64,000 nucleotides of DNA from assembly GCA_000818945.1 (NCBI GenBank), contig KN805374.1, positions 396,530 to 460,529 of the forward strand, written 5' to 3'. The stretch is from Schizochytrium sp. CCTCC M209059 (Eukaryota > Sar > Bigyra > Thraustochytrida > Thraustochytriidae). Of the stretch, positions 9,310 through 19,108 are shown one piece after another. The notes beneath the pieces are model-generated. The model ran no database searches. It was not told the origin of the DNA and saw nothing but the letters and a program-made list of their open reading frames with translations. A program made the position numbers and the translations under genes. How positions within the stretch are numbered: the first letter of the stretch is position 1; every line of letters begins with the position of its first letter.

Positions 9310-10509
9310 GACGGTGCGTGTGTATGTGGCCGAGACGGGTCCTTTCACGCAAGATGCTGGCTGCCTCCTCGCGCGAGCGTGCCTTCAAACTTGCGTGCTT
9401 GCGAGCGAGCAACTGAGTGAGCGCACTCGACCCCGGGTCCACGTGAACCAGCTGATCGCAAGGGCGCGACGAGCGCAGCGCTCGCCCGTCTGCCCCAAGT
9501 TTGGTTGTCGATCTTCTTGTGCTTGCCTGGCAAGGAGTGCTGATCGACCGTGGCGAACGGGGGCAATCAATGTCGTCTTCCTCGAGAACAGAAGCCGTCG
9601 AGAAAAAAGGACTCGCGTAGTACTAACATTATGTTCGACTGACTCGGAGTCCGCGCCATTACAAGCAAAAGGAACGATCCGTTGGGTTCACCGTCGACGC
9701 AGCACCTGTGACTCTCTGGGATAGCAGAAGGTGACTCTTTCCGCGCGGTCCACCCGTGCGGCGCACGGACGGCGGAGCATGCAGGCAAGAAAGCAGATCA
9801 TGGATGATGACGGTAGCGCTGCGAGTGTGTGCAGAGGTAGGGCGTTGTACACGCTAGCAACCAGCGCAATGTAGCGTGTACGTGTGTCTGCGCTAGGACA
9901 GGGACCCAGCGTTCCCGGCGATGGGCGCGTGCAAAAGTGCGAGGCCAAACCAAAAGGAAATGCGCGACGCCACGGGCGCTCCTAGCTAGCTTGAGATCGG
10001 CCTCGCGAGGAGCGCCCCGCGGCCATCGTCTGCCATTTGCGCGCTCGTGGGCAGACTGCGCGCAATACGAGGTATTGTCCGCTTTGCGCGATGTGCGACG
10101 TTGCACAGTGCATAGTTAGACCGGGCAACTCTCGTCGCCACGAGTTTGGAAATGAGGCAGGTTGATCAAATAGTTAGGTGGCGGCGTCCTGTGGACACTT
10201 TTCCATCTTGCGGCGGACCCCGTGTCGCCAGCCAACTTTTGCAAACCAATATCGCTGCCGAGGTATGCAAACCTTTATTGGTGACGAGGCATCACGTCCG
10301 CGGTACAGACTCTCCACCCCCCATCCAGTACGCATCTCGCTTGCCACCGGACAAGGCGAGGCCTACCGCGTGAATCTGATTCGGCACAGGGACGGACGAG
10401 GGCAAGGGTACGGCTCCTTCGTGCTCGAGCAGAGCCTTCGAGAGTCAGGAGTCTGATCTTAGCTGCATTACCTTCATTGAAATACACTCGTATTTAGGCT
10501 TGAGAGCGC
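9310..10509. other. Intergenic region without recognisable genes
   Basis: This stretch lies between a minus-strand start (9309) and a plus-strand start (10510), so it should hold two promoters. Only short frames are present, and none has motifs. Confidence 0.55.
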
Positions 10510-10989
10510 ATGAGTGATGATTTAAAAGCAGCTATCGCGGGATCGCCTCCAAGAGGGGCCTATCAAGATGTCAAAACACGACAATACCCCTTGAAGAAGC
10601 TGGCATTGCTTCTTCTTGGGGTCTGCGTCATCGTAGCATCCGTTGTGGCCGCTACGAGCTCGCTTCAGCAAACTGAGCCGCTGACGACGGGCAGTTCACC
10701 CATCCCTGTCACGGACACGGACGCTCCATCAACAGCACCAAGTCCTGCAAGCTCTCCGACTGTGAATACCGTAGAGCCAACACCAAGTAAATATATGAGT
10801 ACACCCCAGCCTACGCTGACGCCAACGACGGTCGTTTCGACGTCATCCCCTAGTCAGAATCCAAACTTGGTGCCAACGCAAGAGCCAGTGTCAGAACCTA
10901 CGCGATGGCCTCGACCAACGTCAGATCCAACTCCGGAACCAACACCGGAACCAACGTGTTGGACAAGGCGATGTCGGCGCGCCGGCTAA
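10510..10989 (+). CDS. Short type II membrane protein with Ser/Thr/Pro stalk, possibly truncated
   Basis: This 159-residue frame starts at a true ATG. A basic cytoplasmic stretch ending KTRQYPLKK precedes one membrane helix (LALLLLGVCVIVASVVAA, about 31-48). About 105 residues of mucin-like Ser/Thr/Pro sequence follow, ending in PTPEPTPEPT repeats. The last nine residues (CWTRRCRRAG) change composition abruptly. Such stalks usually anchor an extracellular domain, which is missing, so the gene may be truncated, frameshifted or continued by an exon I could not place. The frame just downstream is different and unconvincing. Confidence 0.5.
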   Translation: MSDDLKAAIAGSPPRGAYQDVKTRQYPLKKLALLLLGVCVIVASVVAATSSLQQTEPLTTGSSPIPVTDTDAPSTAPSPASSPTVNTVEPTPSKYMSTPQPTLTPTTVVSTSSPSQNPNLVPTQEPVSEPTRWPRPTSDPTPEPTPEPTCWTRRCRRAG

Positions 10990-11206
10990 TTTGTTCTTTA
11001 AGCTATGTGTATCGCAAGCATAATCTTTTCCTATTTTCCGTCGATTCTTGCATGCAGCAAGCGAAACATCTTGGCGCACTTATGCTTGTTGTGATGGACT
11101 GTCTCAATAGCATTTTGATGGCGGATCGTGCGTGCATGAAGTCAGTTTCCTCTCCATCTATCTCCCGCTTCATCTCGAGACCCAACTCGAGGACTCGACA
11201 TTGTGG

Positions 11207-14200
11207 ATGAGTGAAGGAAGCCACGGCATGCCATCAAGCAAGCAAATACCCAACACATCGATCGAGAGCTTTTTCGACGACGCTGGCACGATGAGCCTCT
11301 TTGGCGGGTTGAATATGCGCGTGACGCGCAAGGCGTCCGCCGAGTCGTCGGCAAGCACGCCCGCCGCGGCGCCCGGGGCCGCTGGCGGACGCGCGTCAGC
11401 TTCGTCATCGACGGCGACAGCAGCGAACGGCGTTGGCGCGGGGGTATCTTCTACTTCTTCTTCTTCTTCTTCGACGGGGCTACCCGGTGCGGCCAGCGCT
11501 GCGTCGAGCGGATTCGGCTTTCTCAACGCCGCGCCCGCTGCCGCTGCCGCGCCCGCAGACGTGGAGGCATCTGCGCCGGCCGCGGCTCCAGGCGCTCAGC
11601 CAAACGGAAACGAGACGGGCTTTAGCTTCCTCGGAGCGCAGCCCACGACCGCTGATGAGGGCGACCTGGCCCAACACAGAGATGCCGCAGGCGATGCACT
11701 GAGCATCGGCGAGGCATCAACGACAGCTGTTGCGCCCTCTGTGGCCTCGTCGTTTTCGTTTCTGCATGCCGATCCTGAGGCTACGACTCCGCCATCTTCG
11801 TCCGCAAGCGTGCCTTCTGTGGAAGGCGGCGCCGACCAAAGCGCGAGTGCATTGGCGGCTTCAATGGCTGCAGCTGCAGACGAGGATCTCCTCGCGCCAG
11901 CTGCATTCATTAGGCCAGCCAACATCAAAAAGAAGCGCGGGTCCCGACGTCCAGGTTTCGCAAGGCAGGGATCCGAGGCTGCGTCGGAGACGAGCTCGCT
12001 TGCACCCAGTGTTCGCGATGGCGGCGAAGGTGAAGGCGATGCCGTTGAACACGACCACGATGTCGACGATAACAACGACGATGGTGACGTCGAAGTCGAA
12101 GAAGTCGAAGAGGGGACCAATCAAGACCTTTCGCGTCAGCCCAGTCGTGGCTTGCACGACGACGAAAAAGGCCAGGAGGAGACTGTCGCGTCGAAGCCTT
12201 TGCCAAAGGTCGGTGGTTTCTCGTTTATTAGCCAGAGCACGCCCGACGCAGCGCCTTCAGAGACACCCGAAATCTCATCGCATAAGTCAAGCACGAAGCC
12301 AGTCAACCCAGAGCCAACGTCAACGAGGTCGAGGGCATCCACGTCGACTTCTACCGCGGACGCAGCATCGACGGACTCCAAGGCAGAGATGAAAGGAAGC
12401 TCTGATGACTCTGACCTCGGTGAACTAGGCGACCTCTTGCGTGCGTTTCGACGAGGTGCCGACCAATTCACCAAAGGCTTGGCGCGTGTCAATGAACGTA
12501 CGGCAAAGACGCTCGAGGACCTTGATCGCAACGCCGAACAGTCGCAAGGACTTGCGGAACGCGTAAAATCTCTTGAGCAGGAACAGAACGAGGCGCTCGC
12601 AGCCGAAGACTTTGAAAAGGCCGACAGTTTGCAGCGCACAATGGATGCCGTGAGCCGGTCCGTTGACGAGGTGGACAGCCGCAAACTGTACCTGAACCGG
12701 ACGCTGAACGAGCTGAGAGCGGAAAAGGCCAAGGTTTTTGCAGACCAGGTGCAGAGTATCGACATTATCTCCGAGCTTTTGGGCGACTGCTGCAAGAAAG
12801 AGTCCGAAAAGGCTAAAACTCTGGCTGCCGATACGGCCGCGGCGGCGGAGCGCGAAGCCGCTCAGCTCGACGAACAGGAGGACCTGTTGCGCATTGATCG
12901 TGAGGGCATCGAGAGCGATCTTGAAGTTGCGCAGCGTGAGCTCGACCAAATCAACGCGCGCGTTGACGCCGGTACTGTTGACCTACGCGAGCAGCGAAGC
13001 GGATGGGAAGAAAAGATCGCCGTCGTCGACGAAGAGATTGAGGAACTTGAGCGACAGCTAGAGACCAAACGCCAAGAACGAGCCTCTCTCAGCACGAGCC
13101 TCGAGGAAGTCAACAACGGTATCCAGGCGGTGCGGTCGAGATACGAAACACGACTGAACGAGCTCGATGAGCGGCACGCCAACGTCATGAGCAAACAAGA
13201 AGTGGCCGAATCTCGTGCACGCGCGATCGAAGAGGCGCGCCAGGCACTCGAGGACCGCAGGACGTCCACCGAGGCAAAGGTTGCTTCGCTCGAGCGCTCG
13301 GCAGGCGAAATCGAGGCGCAGCTCACGATCTTGGGCAAGATTGCGGGTCGCCTGCGAAAAAGCCACGCGGAAGAATCCGGCGCTGAAAGTGGTGCAGGGA
13401 AAGAAGATGATAATGAGGACGAAGCTGCAGCAGCCGCGGCCAAGATGCGCAAGATGGAGGACGAGGTGCACGTCGCGCGACAGAACATCGACTTCAATGC
13501 GCGCAAGGCGCAAGAGATTGAATCTCAGCTTGTAGAGCTTGGTCAGCGTCTCTTCGATATTGAGAGCAAGCTGCCAGCTCTAAATGAACAAAAGCGCCTC
13601 GCGGTGTCGTCGCGTAACTTCAAGGAGGCTGGTCGCCTGAACGGCGTCATCAAGGATATCTCGGGCGAAAAAGGTGACGTCGAGGCCGAGACTACCGAGG
13701 CACGGGAAAAGCTCGCCGAAATTCGCAAGCAGATGGACGGTAAGGCGGCTCACGTCGAGGAACTCGTTGCGGCAATCAAGGACATGCAGGACGGCGTGAA
13801 CCGTGCTATGCTTGCCTCTTTGAACAATAAGCGCTTGGCGCTGCGCAAAACACAGGCTGAAGTGCGCGCCTCTGGATCGGTCGAGCCAAATACTTTCGGT
13901 GAGACTGTTCTTTCGATTTTGCGTGCAGAGGCAAGTGCTTGCGAGGAGGAAGCCAAGGTTGTGTCTGTCAAGATTTGCGGCGACGATTCCCTTGCGGAGC
14001 TGCCTCCTGAGGTGGAGGAGAAAATGGAGGACGAAGGTGAAGAGGACGCGGAGGAAGGCGCGGACCAAGATACAGGGCGCGCGAGCGGAGATGGTTCTGG
14101 AAAGGAGGACGCACAAGCGCAGCATGGAAATAGCGGTGTGAACGGCGACCATGACGGAGATGCCGAGGCGGACCTTGTTAGCGACGATGGCGAGAATAAT

Positions 14201-14518
14201 GATGATGATGACGACGTTGCACTTCGGGGTGTGCCCGCAGATGGCCAAGAAGGGGTGGATGAAAGACTTGCCGCCACCGGCGCCACCGCTGCAGAAGAGC
14301 ATGATGAAGAAGGGGACCAAGAAGAAGAAGAAGAAGAAGAAGAGGAAGAGGCGGACGATGGGATGACGATCGAAGAGCTCGAAGAGGCCATCAACAACCT
14401 AGAAAGTGACATTGCCGATGCTGTAGAAGCAGAGGACTTTGAGACGGCCGCCGTTCTTGAAGAAGAGGCCTCTCCTCTCCGCGAGCGACTCGAGCGCGCC
14501 AAAGGTGCCCAAGCCTAA
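11207..14518 (+). CDS. Large coiled-coil protein with UVR-like motifs and repeated FxF[L/I] motifs
   Basis: The first ATG is at 11207 (1103 residues); the frame opens upstream only at a GTG. Residues 1-400 are disordered, Ala/Ser-rich, and contain four spaced short motifs: GFGFL (about 102), GFSFL (about 138), SFSFL (about 182) and GFSFI (about 336). Residues about 410-960 are a long coiled coil. Three UVR-like helical hairpins occur, LAAEDFEKADSLQ (about 463), LAVSSRNFKEAGRLN (about 797) and AVEAEDFETAAVLEEEA (about 1071), each with the DF-K/E-A-L pattern. A very acidic linker precedes the last one. The UVR motif is a protein-interaction hairpin first described in UvrB/UvrC; no nuclease or helicase domain is present. 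Probably a scaffold; function unknown. Confidence 0.72.
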   Translation: MSEGSHGMPSSKQIPNTSIESFFDDAGTMSLFGGLNMRVTRKASAESSASTPAAAPGAAGGRASASSSTATAANGVGAGVSSTSSSSSSTGLPGAASAASSGFGFLNAAPAAAAAPADVEASAPAAAPGAQPNGNETGFSFLGAQPTTADEGDLAQHRDAAGDALSIGEASTTAVAPSVASSFSFLHADPEATTPPSSSASVPSVEGGADQSASALAASMAAAADEDLLAPAAFIRPANIKKKRGSRRPGFARQGSEAASETSSLAPSVRDGGEGEGDAVEHDHDVDDNNDDGDVEVEEVEEGTNQDLSRQPSRGLHDDEKGQEETVASKPLPKVGGFSFISQSTPDAAPSETPEISSHKSSTKPVNPEPTSTRSRASTSTSTADAASTDSKAEMKGSSDDSDLGELGDLLRAFRRGADQFTKGLARVNERTAKTLEDLDRNAEQSQGLAERVKSLEQEQNEALAAEDFEKADSLQRTMDAVSRSVDEVDSRKLYLNRTLNELRAEKAKVFADQVQSIDIISELLGDCCKKESEKAKTLAADTAAAAEREAAQLDEQEDLLRIDREGIESDLEVAQRELDQINARVDAGTVDLREQRSGWEEKIAVVDEEIEELERQLETKRQERASLSTSLEEVNNGIQAVRSRYETRLNELDERHANVMSKQEVAESRARAIEEARQALEDRRTSTEAKVASLERSAGEIEAQLTILGKIAGRLRKSHAEESGAESGAGKEDDNEDEAAAAAAKMRKMEDEVHVARQNIDFNARKAQEIESQLVELGQRLFDIESKLPALNEQKRLAVSSRNFKEAGRLNGVIKDISGEKGDVEAETTEAREKLAEIRKQMDGKAAHVEELVAAIKDMQDGVNRAMLASLNNKRLALRKTQAEVRASGSVEPNTFGETVLSILRAEASACEEEAKVVSVKICGDDSLAELPPEVEEKMEDEGEEDAEEGADQDTGRASGDGSGKEDAQAQHGNSGVNGDHDGDAEADLVSDDGENNDDDDDVALRGVPADGQEGVDERLAATGATAAEEHDEEGDQEEEEEEEEEEADDGMTIEELEEAINNLESDIADAVEAEDFETAAVLEEEASPLRERLERAKGAQA

Positions 14519-15042
14519 CAGCATTAACAAAGTATTTTAGATCATCATCATCCTTGGACCCAAATGCTTTTCTTTCTTTTGCGCCACAGTCCCTGACCTC
14601 TCCTCTCCACGGTTAATTTAGCGCGGCTGGCATGTTCGGCTCCGGGCTTGCTGCCACCGGGTTTAGGCCTAGGCTTGGCCCCAAGTCAAGCTTATTGCCT
14701 TGTCTATTTTACTCAGTAGTAGTACTACTAGGCCTAGGTGGTATTTGGCCGGGCCAACTTGAAAGCAGAACTCGAAAGGGTCGTGCGCTACGGGCACACG
14801 AGGGCGGAGTCGCGCGACGGGGGTTTCGTCGACGTGGCAGAGCGAGCACGTCGTCCCAAGAAGAAGCGAGGCCGCTAGCTGGCCAAAGCAAGCAAGCGAG
14901 CGAGCAGCGAGCAGCGAGCAAGCGAGGTCCATTTGGCGCGGTAATTGGGTGAGATTCCTTCCTGGTTTTCGATCCGAGGTCTCCCAAGCACGAGCACGAG
15001 CAGGAGCAGAGGGCGCGCGAGAGGGCGAACAAGAGAGAGACC
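14519..15042. other. Intergenic region upstream of the thioesterase gene
   Basis: Contains TAGGCCTAGG-type palindromes (14665-14735) and a GCAAGCGAGC-type repeat (about 14886-14925). Likely the terminator of the previous gene and the promoter of the next. Confidence 0.5.
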
Positions 15043-15494
15043 ATGAGCTCAAAGGCAGGGCTGGAAAGCCTCAAGTACCTGCCGAGCGCGGAAAGCGTGC
15101 AGCGCGACGAGCCTGGGACGTCCAAGTCAAAGGGCGGAGACGAGAGCTTCCGTGAGTTACATTATCTTGCTTGGCCATGAATGGCGGAATGAGCCATCAA
15201 CGACGTCAGTCTGCGCAATGCAGAGTGAGAAGCGCGGGGAGGAAAGACTAAGCCTCAACGACGTCATTTTGGTTGGCAAAATTCTGAAGAGAGGGCGAGA
15301 GAGGGCGAGAGAGAGAGAGAAATAGATGACGGTGGAACTCGTAGAGGCGAGCTGTGCAGTGGACTATGATGTGAAGAAATGGGCAACAGTGATTCTTGCT
15401 CTTTGCCATGCACTCGATTGTATTGCATGACATTTCTTTGCTTTAAGTCCGTTGCATAGCGTTTCACTGCTTAATTTTGTGATATGGGGGGACA

Positions 15495-15541
<47 letters not shown>

Positions 15542-16607
15542 CAAAGCGACTAACAGTGCAGAGACGAATTCTTCTTGTTACGATGGCACAGCGCGCGTGG
15601 GCGAGCCAAATGAGCCGCCTGCATCATTTTCACCAGTAGTCCTGGATAAAATCGACGAGTGCTTGTACCGCGGGCCAAAGGAGAGACTGTGGCGGCCGAC
15701 AGGCCAACGAGGCGTGTTCGGCGGCCAGGTGATGGGTCAGAGCCTGGCAGCGGCGCTCGGCACCGTGCCCAAGGACAAGGAGCTGCACAGCATGCATTCG
15801 TACTTTTTGCGCGCGGGCAAAGAAACCTCGGACATTATTTACCACGTCCTCGTCTTGCGGGATGGCAGGTCGTTCGCAACGCGTCTGGTGACTGCGCAAC
15901 AAAATGGGCGGCCCATTTTTGTTCTCATCGCCTCGTTCCAGAAGCCAGTGCTTGCGTCTTTGCTGCATCAAGATGTTATGCCCATGGTGCCGAGCCCCGA
16001 AAGCCTCATGACGCAAAAGGAGTACTTGCAGGCCGTGATTGATGATCCTCGATGCGCGGAAAAGTACAAGCCGGTACTTCAGACGCGCATGAAGCACGAG
16101 GGCCCCGTCGACATTCGCATTGTGCTAGCTCCAGACTTGTTTGAGGGTAGACCGGCGTCGAAGCAGTACAAAGCTCCCGAGTATCCCAAGTATACGCACG
16201 AGCATCGCCAAATCGTGTGGATGCGAACCAAGACCAAGCTCCCCGATGACATTGACGTGCACCGTAGCGTTCTCGCATATGCAAGCGACATGGGTTTGCT
16301 CACCACCGCGCGCGGCTCGACGCCCTTCAACGAGCTTGCCATGGTTGCCTCGCTGGATCATAGCATGTGGTTTCATTCATCGTTTCGCATGGATGACTGG
16401 ATGCTCTACGTGATGGACAGCCCACGCGTGAACAAGGAGCGTGGTTTGGCCTTTGGAAAGCTGTACCGTCGTGATGGAACGCTCGCGGTGACGGTGAGCC
16501 AGGAGGGACTAATTCGTCTCCGTCGCGATGCGCCGAAGCCCACGCCGAACCTTGCCACTCTCATTGCAACGGCCGACGAGCAGACCAACAAGGGGTCTAA
16601 ATTGTAA
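15043..16607 (+). CDS. ACOT8: Peroxisomal acyl-CoA thioesterase (ACOT8/TesB type), two exons
   Basis: My model joins exon 1 (15043-15151, ATG in CCATGAG) to exon 2 (15562-16607), giving 384 residues. The exon 1 boundary is phase 1 and exon 2 supplies the two missing bases, so the frame closes exactly. The double hot-dog features are clear: FGGQVMGQSLAAAL, HSMHSYFLRAGK, the catalytic-Asp motif SLDHSMWFHSSFR, and the late TVSQEGLIR with the catalytic Gln. The protein ends in SKL, a canonical peroxisomal targeting signal 1. Family role: hydrolysis of medium- and long-chain acyl-CoA to free acid and CoA in peroxisomes. A single-exon reading would start at 15498 inside an ATG repeat and give 14 consecutive Met, which is almost certainly intronic. 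Confidence 0.9.
15152..15561 (+). other. Intron in the ACOT8-like gene containing an ATG microsatellite
   Basis: The donor GTGAGT is at 15152 and the acceptor GTGCAG ends at 15561. A branch-like GACTAAC lies at about 15548-15554. The 410-base intron contains GA-rich repeats (15286-15321) and about 14 ATG units (15498-15539). Confidence 0.75.
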
Positions 16608-16654
16608 CATTTACCTTTACACCAATATAAGATCGAGATTCATCCCAGAGTCCC

Positions 16655-16678
16655 TCCCCCCCCCCCCCCCCCCCCCCC
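16655..16678. repeat. Poly-C tract
   Basis: A nearly pure run of about 24 C lies just past the thioesterase stop, between convergent genes. Confidence 0.85.
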
Positions 16679-16795
16679 ACAACCACGGCGTGATAGAGCC
16701 TCGTCTCGTTTCTTGCGCACTTCAAATTGATCGTCCATACAAGTATACTCCCCTCTCCGCCCCCCCTCGAGAGAAAGCTCAGCTAGCTGTCGACG

Positions 16796-18562
16796 TTAAA
16801 ACCTCCAGCGCGCTACTTGAAGTTTATCAAAAGGGTCTTTGCGCTGGTTCTCCATTGGCAACGGTCCATTTTCTTGACGTGCTTTCTTTTTTGATTTTTT
16901 GCTCACTGCAGTGGCCGACGTTGCAGGGTTTGCCTTTTTCTTCTTCTTTTTCACAATTTTCTTGGTTCGGCTGTTGACAAGGCCTGACGGGGATGCCAAG
17001 GCCGTGCGCGTAGCGGCCGCCGGCCTGGCCGTTGCTGTGCGCGATTTCGATGCTTGTTTCTTGCTCGTTTTCGCAGCGGCCTTGGAAGAACGTCGTGCCA
17101 CTGGAACCGAGACAGCGGTAGGGGGGCGGCGACCTGGAATGTAGTGCATCGTTTTACTGTCGAAGCCGTCTTCTGATTCATTGAGGCGGTGCGTAGAGGT
17201 GTCGAGGTCACGCGTTTGGTCAAGGATGCGGGATATATAGTCGCTGACGAGAGAGTTGTGCGCATCGTTGTTGTCATGACGATGATCATCATCACGATTA
17301 TCATCGATATCGGTCGTTGCAGAGACCGAAGTACCTCCAGTGTTCCCAGGTCGATGACGCCGAGGATTCAAATCAACTGCGTCGGAAATGAAAAAGCTAG
17401 ATTGTTCATTCGCTTGGGCGCGCATTGTGGCTTCCGATGTGGCATCGTGCCGCTTTTGACCGGACAAGGCCTTATGACTAAAGCGGTTGGTGACGTCAAC
17501 ATCATCGTCGGACGAAGTGCGATCATACTGAGCGTGGTCCCGTTGATGACGATTTTCGAGCGTAGAAAGCTCCTCAGTAAGACGTAGTGTGTGTGCGCGT
17601 TGCTCGCGGAGCTGATCTTGAAAGGATGCAATCTGCTCGGCGCGCAGACGCTCCGTCTGCTTGCACTGCTGCTGCAGACTGTCGACCTGGTGTCGCAAGA
17701 GGTCAATTTCCTGAAGGCGCGCATTTTCCATGCGAGTGGACTTTTCGCGCTCTGCGTGGACGGCGTCTTGCAAAGCGGTAATTTGCTTTTCGCGAGTCTC
17801 ATTGAGACGGAGCGCCGACTCGAGGCTAGCCTTTGCGGAATTGGCGCGCTCACGCTCTGCGAGTAGATCTTCCCGAGCCTTGTTCGCTTCGCCGGAAGCG
17901 ACAGCAAGTCTGTGGTTTTCTGCGACGAGGGTGGCGTTTTCGGAGATCTGGCGTTTCGTCTCGGCCTCTTGCTCGAGCTTGGCGCGCGCACTTTCGGCGA
18001 GCTGCGCGGAGAGCTGCGCGAGTTTGTCTCGAAGTTGAGTGATTTGGTCGGCCTGGCTCGCGGTGCGCCGCTCGAGTTCTGTGCGGAGTCGATCCTTTTC
18101 TTGAGCGTGCTTGCGGTCTGCCTGCGCGGCGACGATGCGAGAGTCTAGAGCGGCGGCTTGGGCCATGATGCGGCCCTCGCTTTGACGAGCGGCATTGGCA
18201 GCGGCCTCTGCATCGGCTGCTCGTTTTTCGAGCTCGAGTCTCTCTTGCGCCCAGAGCGCGAGCTGGTGTTGCAGCTCTTCGCGAAATGTCTGTACTTGTT
18301 GCTCGGCGAGGTCTGCCCGCGCGCGGAGTTCTTGGCGGTCTTCACAGACGGCGAGAAGGTCCCTGTTCAACCGCTCGACCTCCTCCTGCTGGCTGGTTCT
18401 TTGGGCCTCGAGGCGCTGCACGGTGGCGCTCAGCTCGGACTCGAGCTGCACGATGAGCTTTTCGTGATGCCTTTGTCGCGCTTCGGGCCCTGCGCGTGGC
18501 GCCAGCGGAGGCCTGGCCCCTCCTGCCGACATTTGGCTCTCGTCGGTTTTGGTTTTTACCAT
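16796..18562 (-). CDS. Coiled-coil protein with basic C-terminus, unknown function
   Basis: This 588-residue protein starts at an ATG in good context (AAAACCATGG side reads ACCATGG). Residues about 32-350 form a nearly continuous coiled coil rich in Glu, Arg, Gln and Ala heptads. An Asp/His-rich disordered segment follows (about 400-450). The C-terminus is Lys-rich (KKIVKKKKKKANP, about 530-542), a candidate nuclear or microtubule-binding signal. No family-specific motif is recognised. A centrosomal, basal-body or nuclear scaffold is plausible but unproven. Confidence 0.65.
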   Translation of the reverse strand: MVKTKTDESQMSAGGARPPLAPRAGPEARQRHHEKLIVQLESELSATVQRLEAQRTSQQEEVERLNRDLLAVCEDRQELRARADLAEQQVQTFREELQHQLALWAQERLELEKRAADAEAAANAARQSEGRIMAQAAALDSRIVAAQADRKHAQEKDRLRTELERRTASQADQITQLRDKLAQLSAQLAESARAKLEQEAETKRQISENATLVAENHRLAVASGEANKAREDLLAERERANSAKASLESALRLNETREKQITALQDAVHAEREKSTRMENARLQEIDLLRHQVDSLQQQCKQTERLRAEQIASFQDQLREQRAHTLRLTEELSTLENRHQRDHAQYDRTSSDDDVDVTNRFSHKALSGQKRHDATSEATMRAQANEQSSFFISDAVDLNPRRHRPGNTGGTSVSATTDIDDNRDDDHRHDNNDAHNSLVSDYISRILDQTRDLDTSTHRLNESEDGFDSKTMHYIPGRRPPTAVSVPVARRSSKAAAKTSKKQASKSRTATARPAAATRTALASPSGLVNSRTKKIVKKKKKKANPATSATAVSKKSKKKARQENGPLPMENQRKDPFDKLQVARWRF

Positions 18563-19108
18563 GGCAGCATTTTTAATTTTATTTTATTTTCTCCTTGTCA
18601 ACGTGTCTACGTATAACAGCAGTGTATACTACGAAGGCGTCCGCCGAAGGAAACCAAGTATAGATTGTGTGACGCAAGATTGTGAAGCAAGAAATTAACT
18701 TATCTTGGTTCGCTTGTCGGAGTCAAAAAGCCCACGTGCGTGTCGTTCGAATACTCGCGACAGCGACCATCATCACTTTTTTTGCGGAATGAAGAAAAGT
18801 GGCAAATAAACCCTGCAGTGCGCATACGGACAGGACTGTGCCAAAGTCATGGGATTGATGCGACGATCGTTTTTTTGAGCATTGCAAGAGAAAACAAAGT
18901 AATCACATATACACACGTAGGTTTCATGGATGATAGACAGACAGAGTCGGGCCGCAAAGGCTGCGGCACCCGAAAAAGCACTCGTGCGCGAGCGAGCGTC
19001 AGAGAGAGACCACCCAAAGGGGCTCACGAGCTCAGTTTACAGATTGCAGACACGAGGAATCCAGGCTTTTCGCAACGCAGCTCGTCATGCGCATCGCCCG
19101 ACATGAAA
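18563..19108. other. Intergenic region
   Basis: Upstream of the coiled-coil gene and downstream of the next minus-strand gene. A plus-strand frame from 18740 runs into antisense of the next gene and shows no motif, so I do not call it. Confidence 0.55.
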
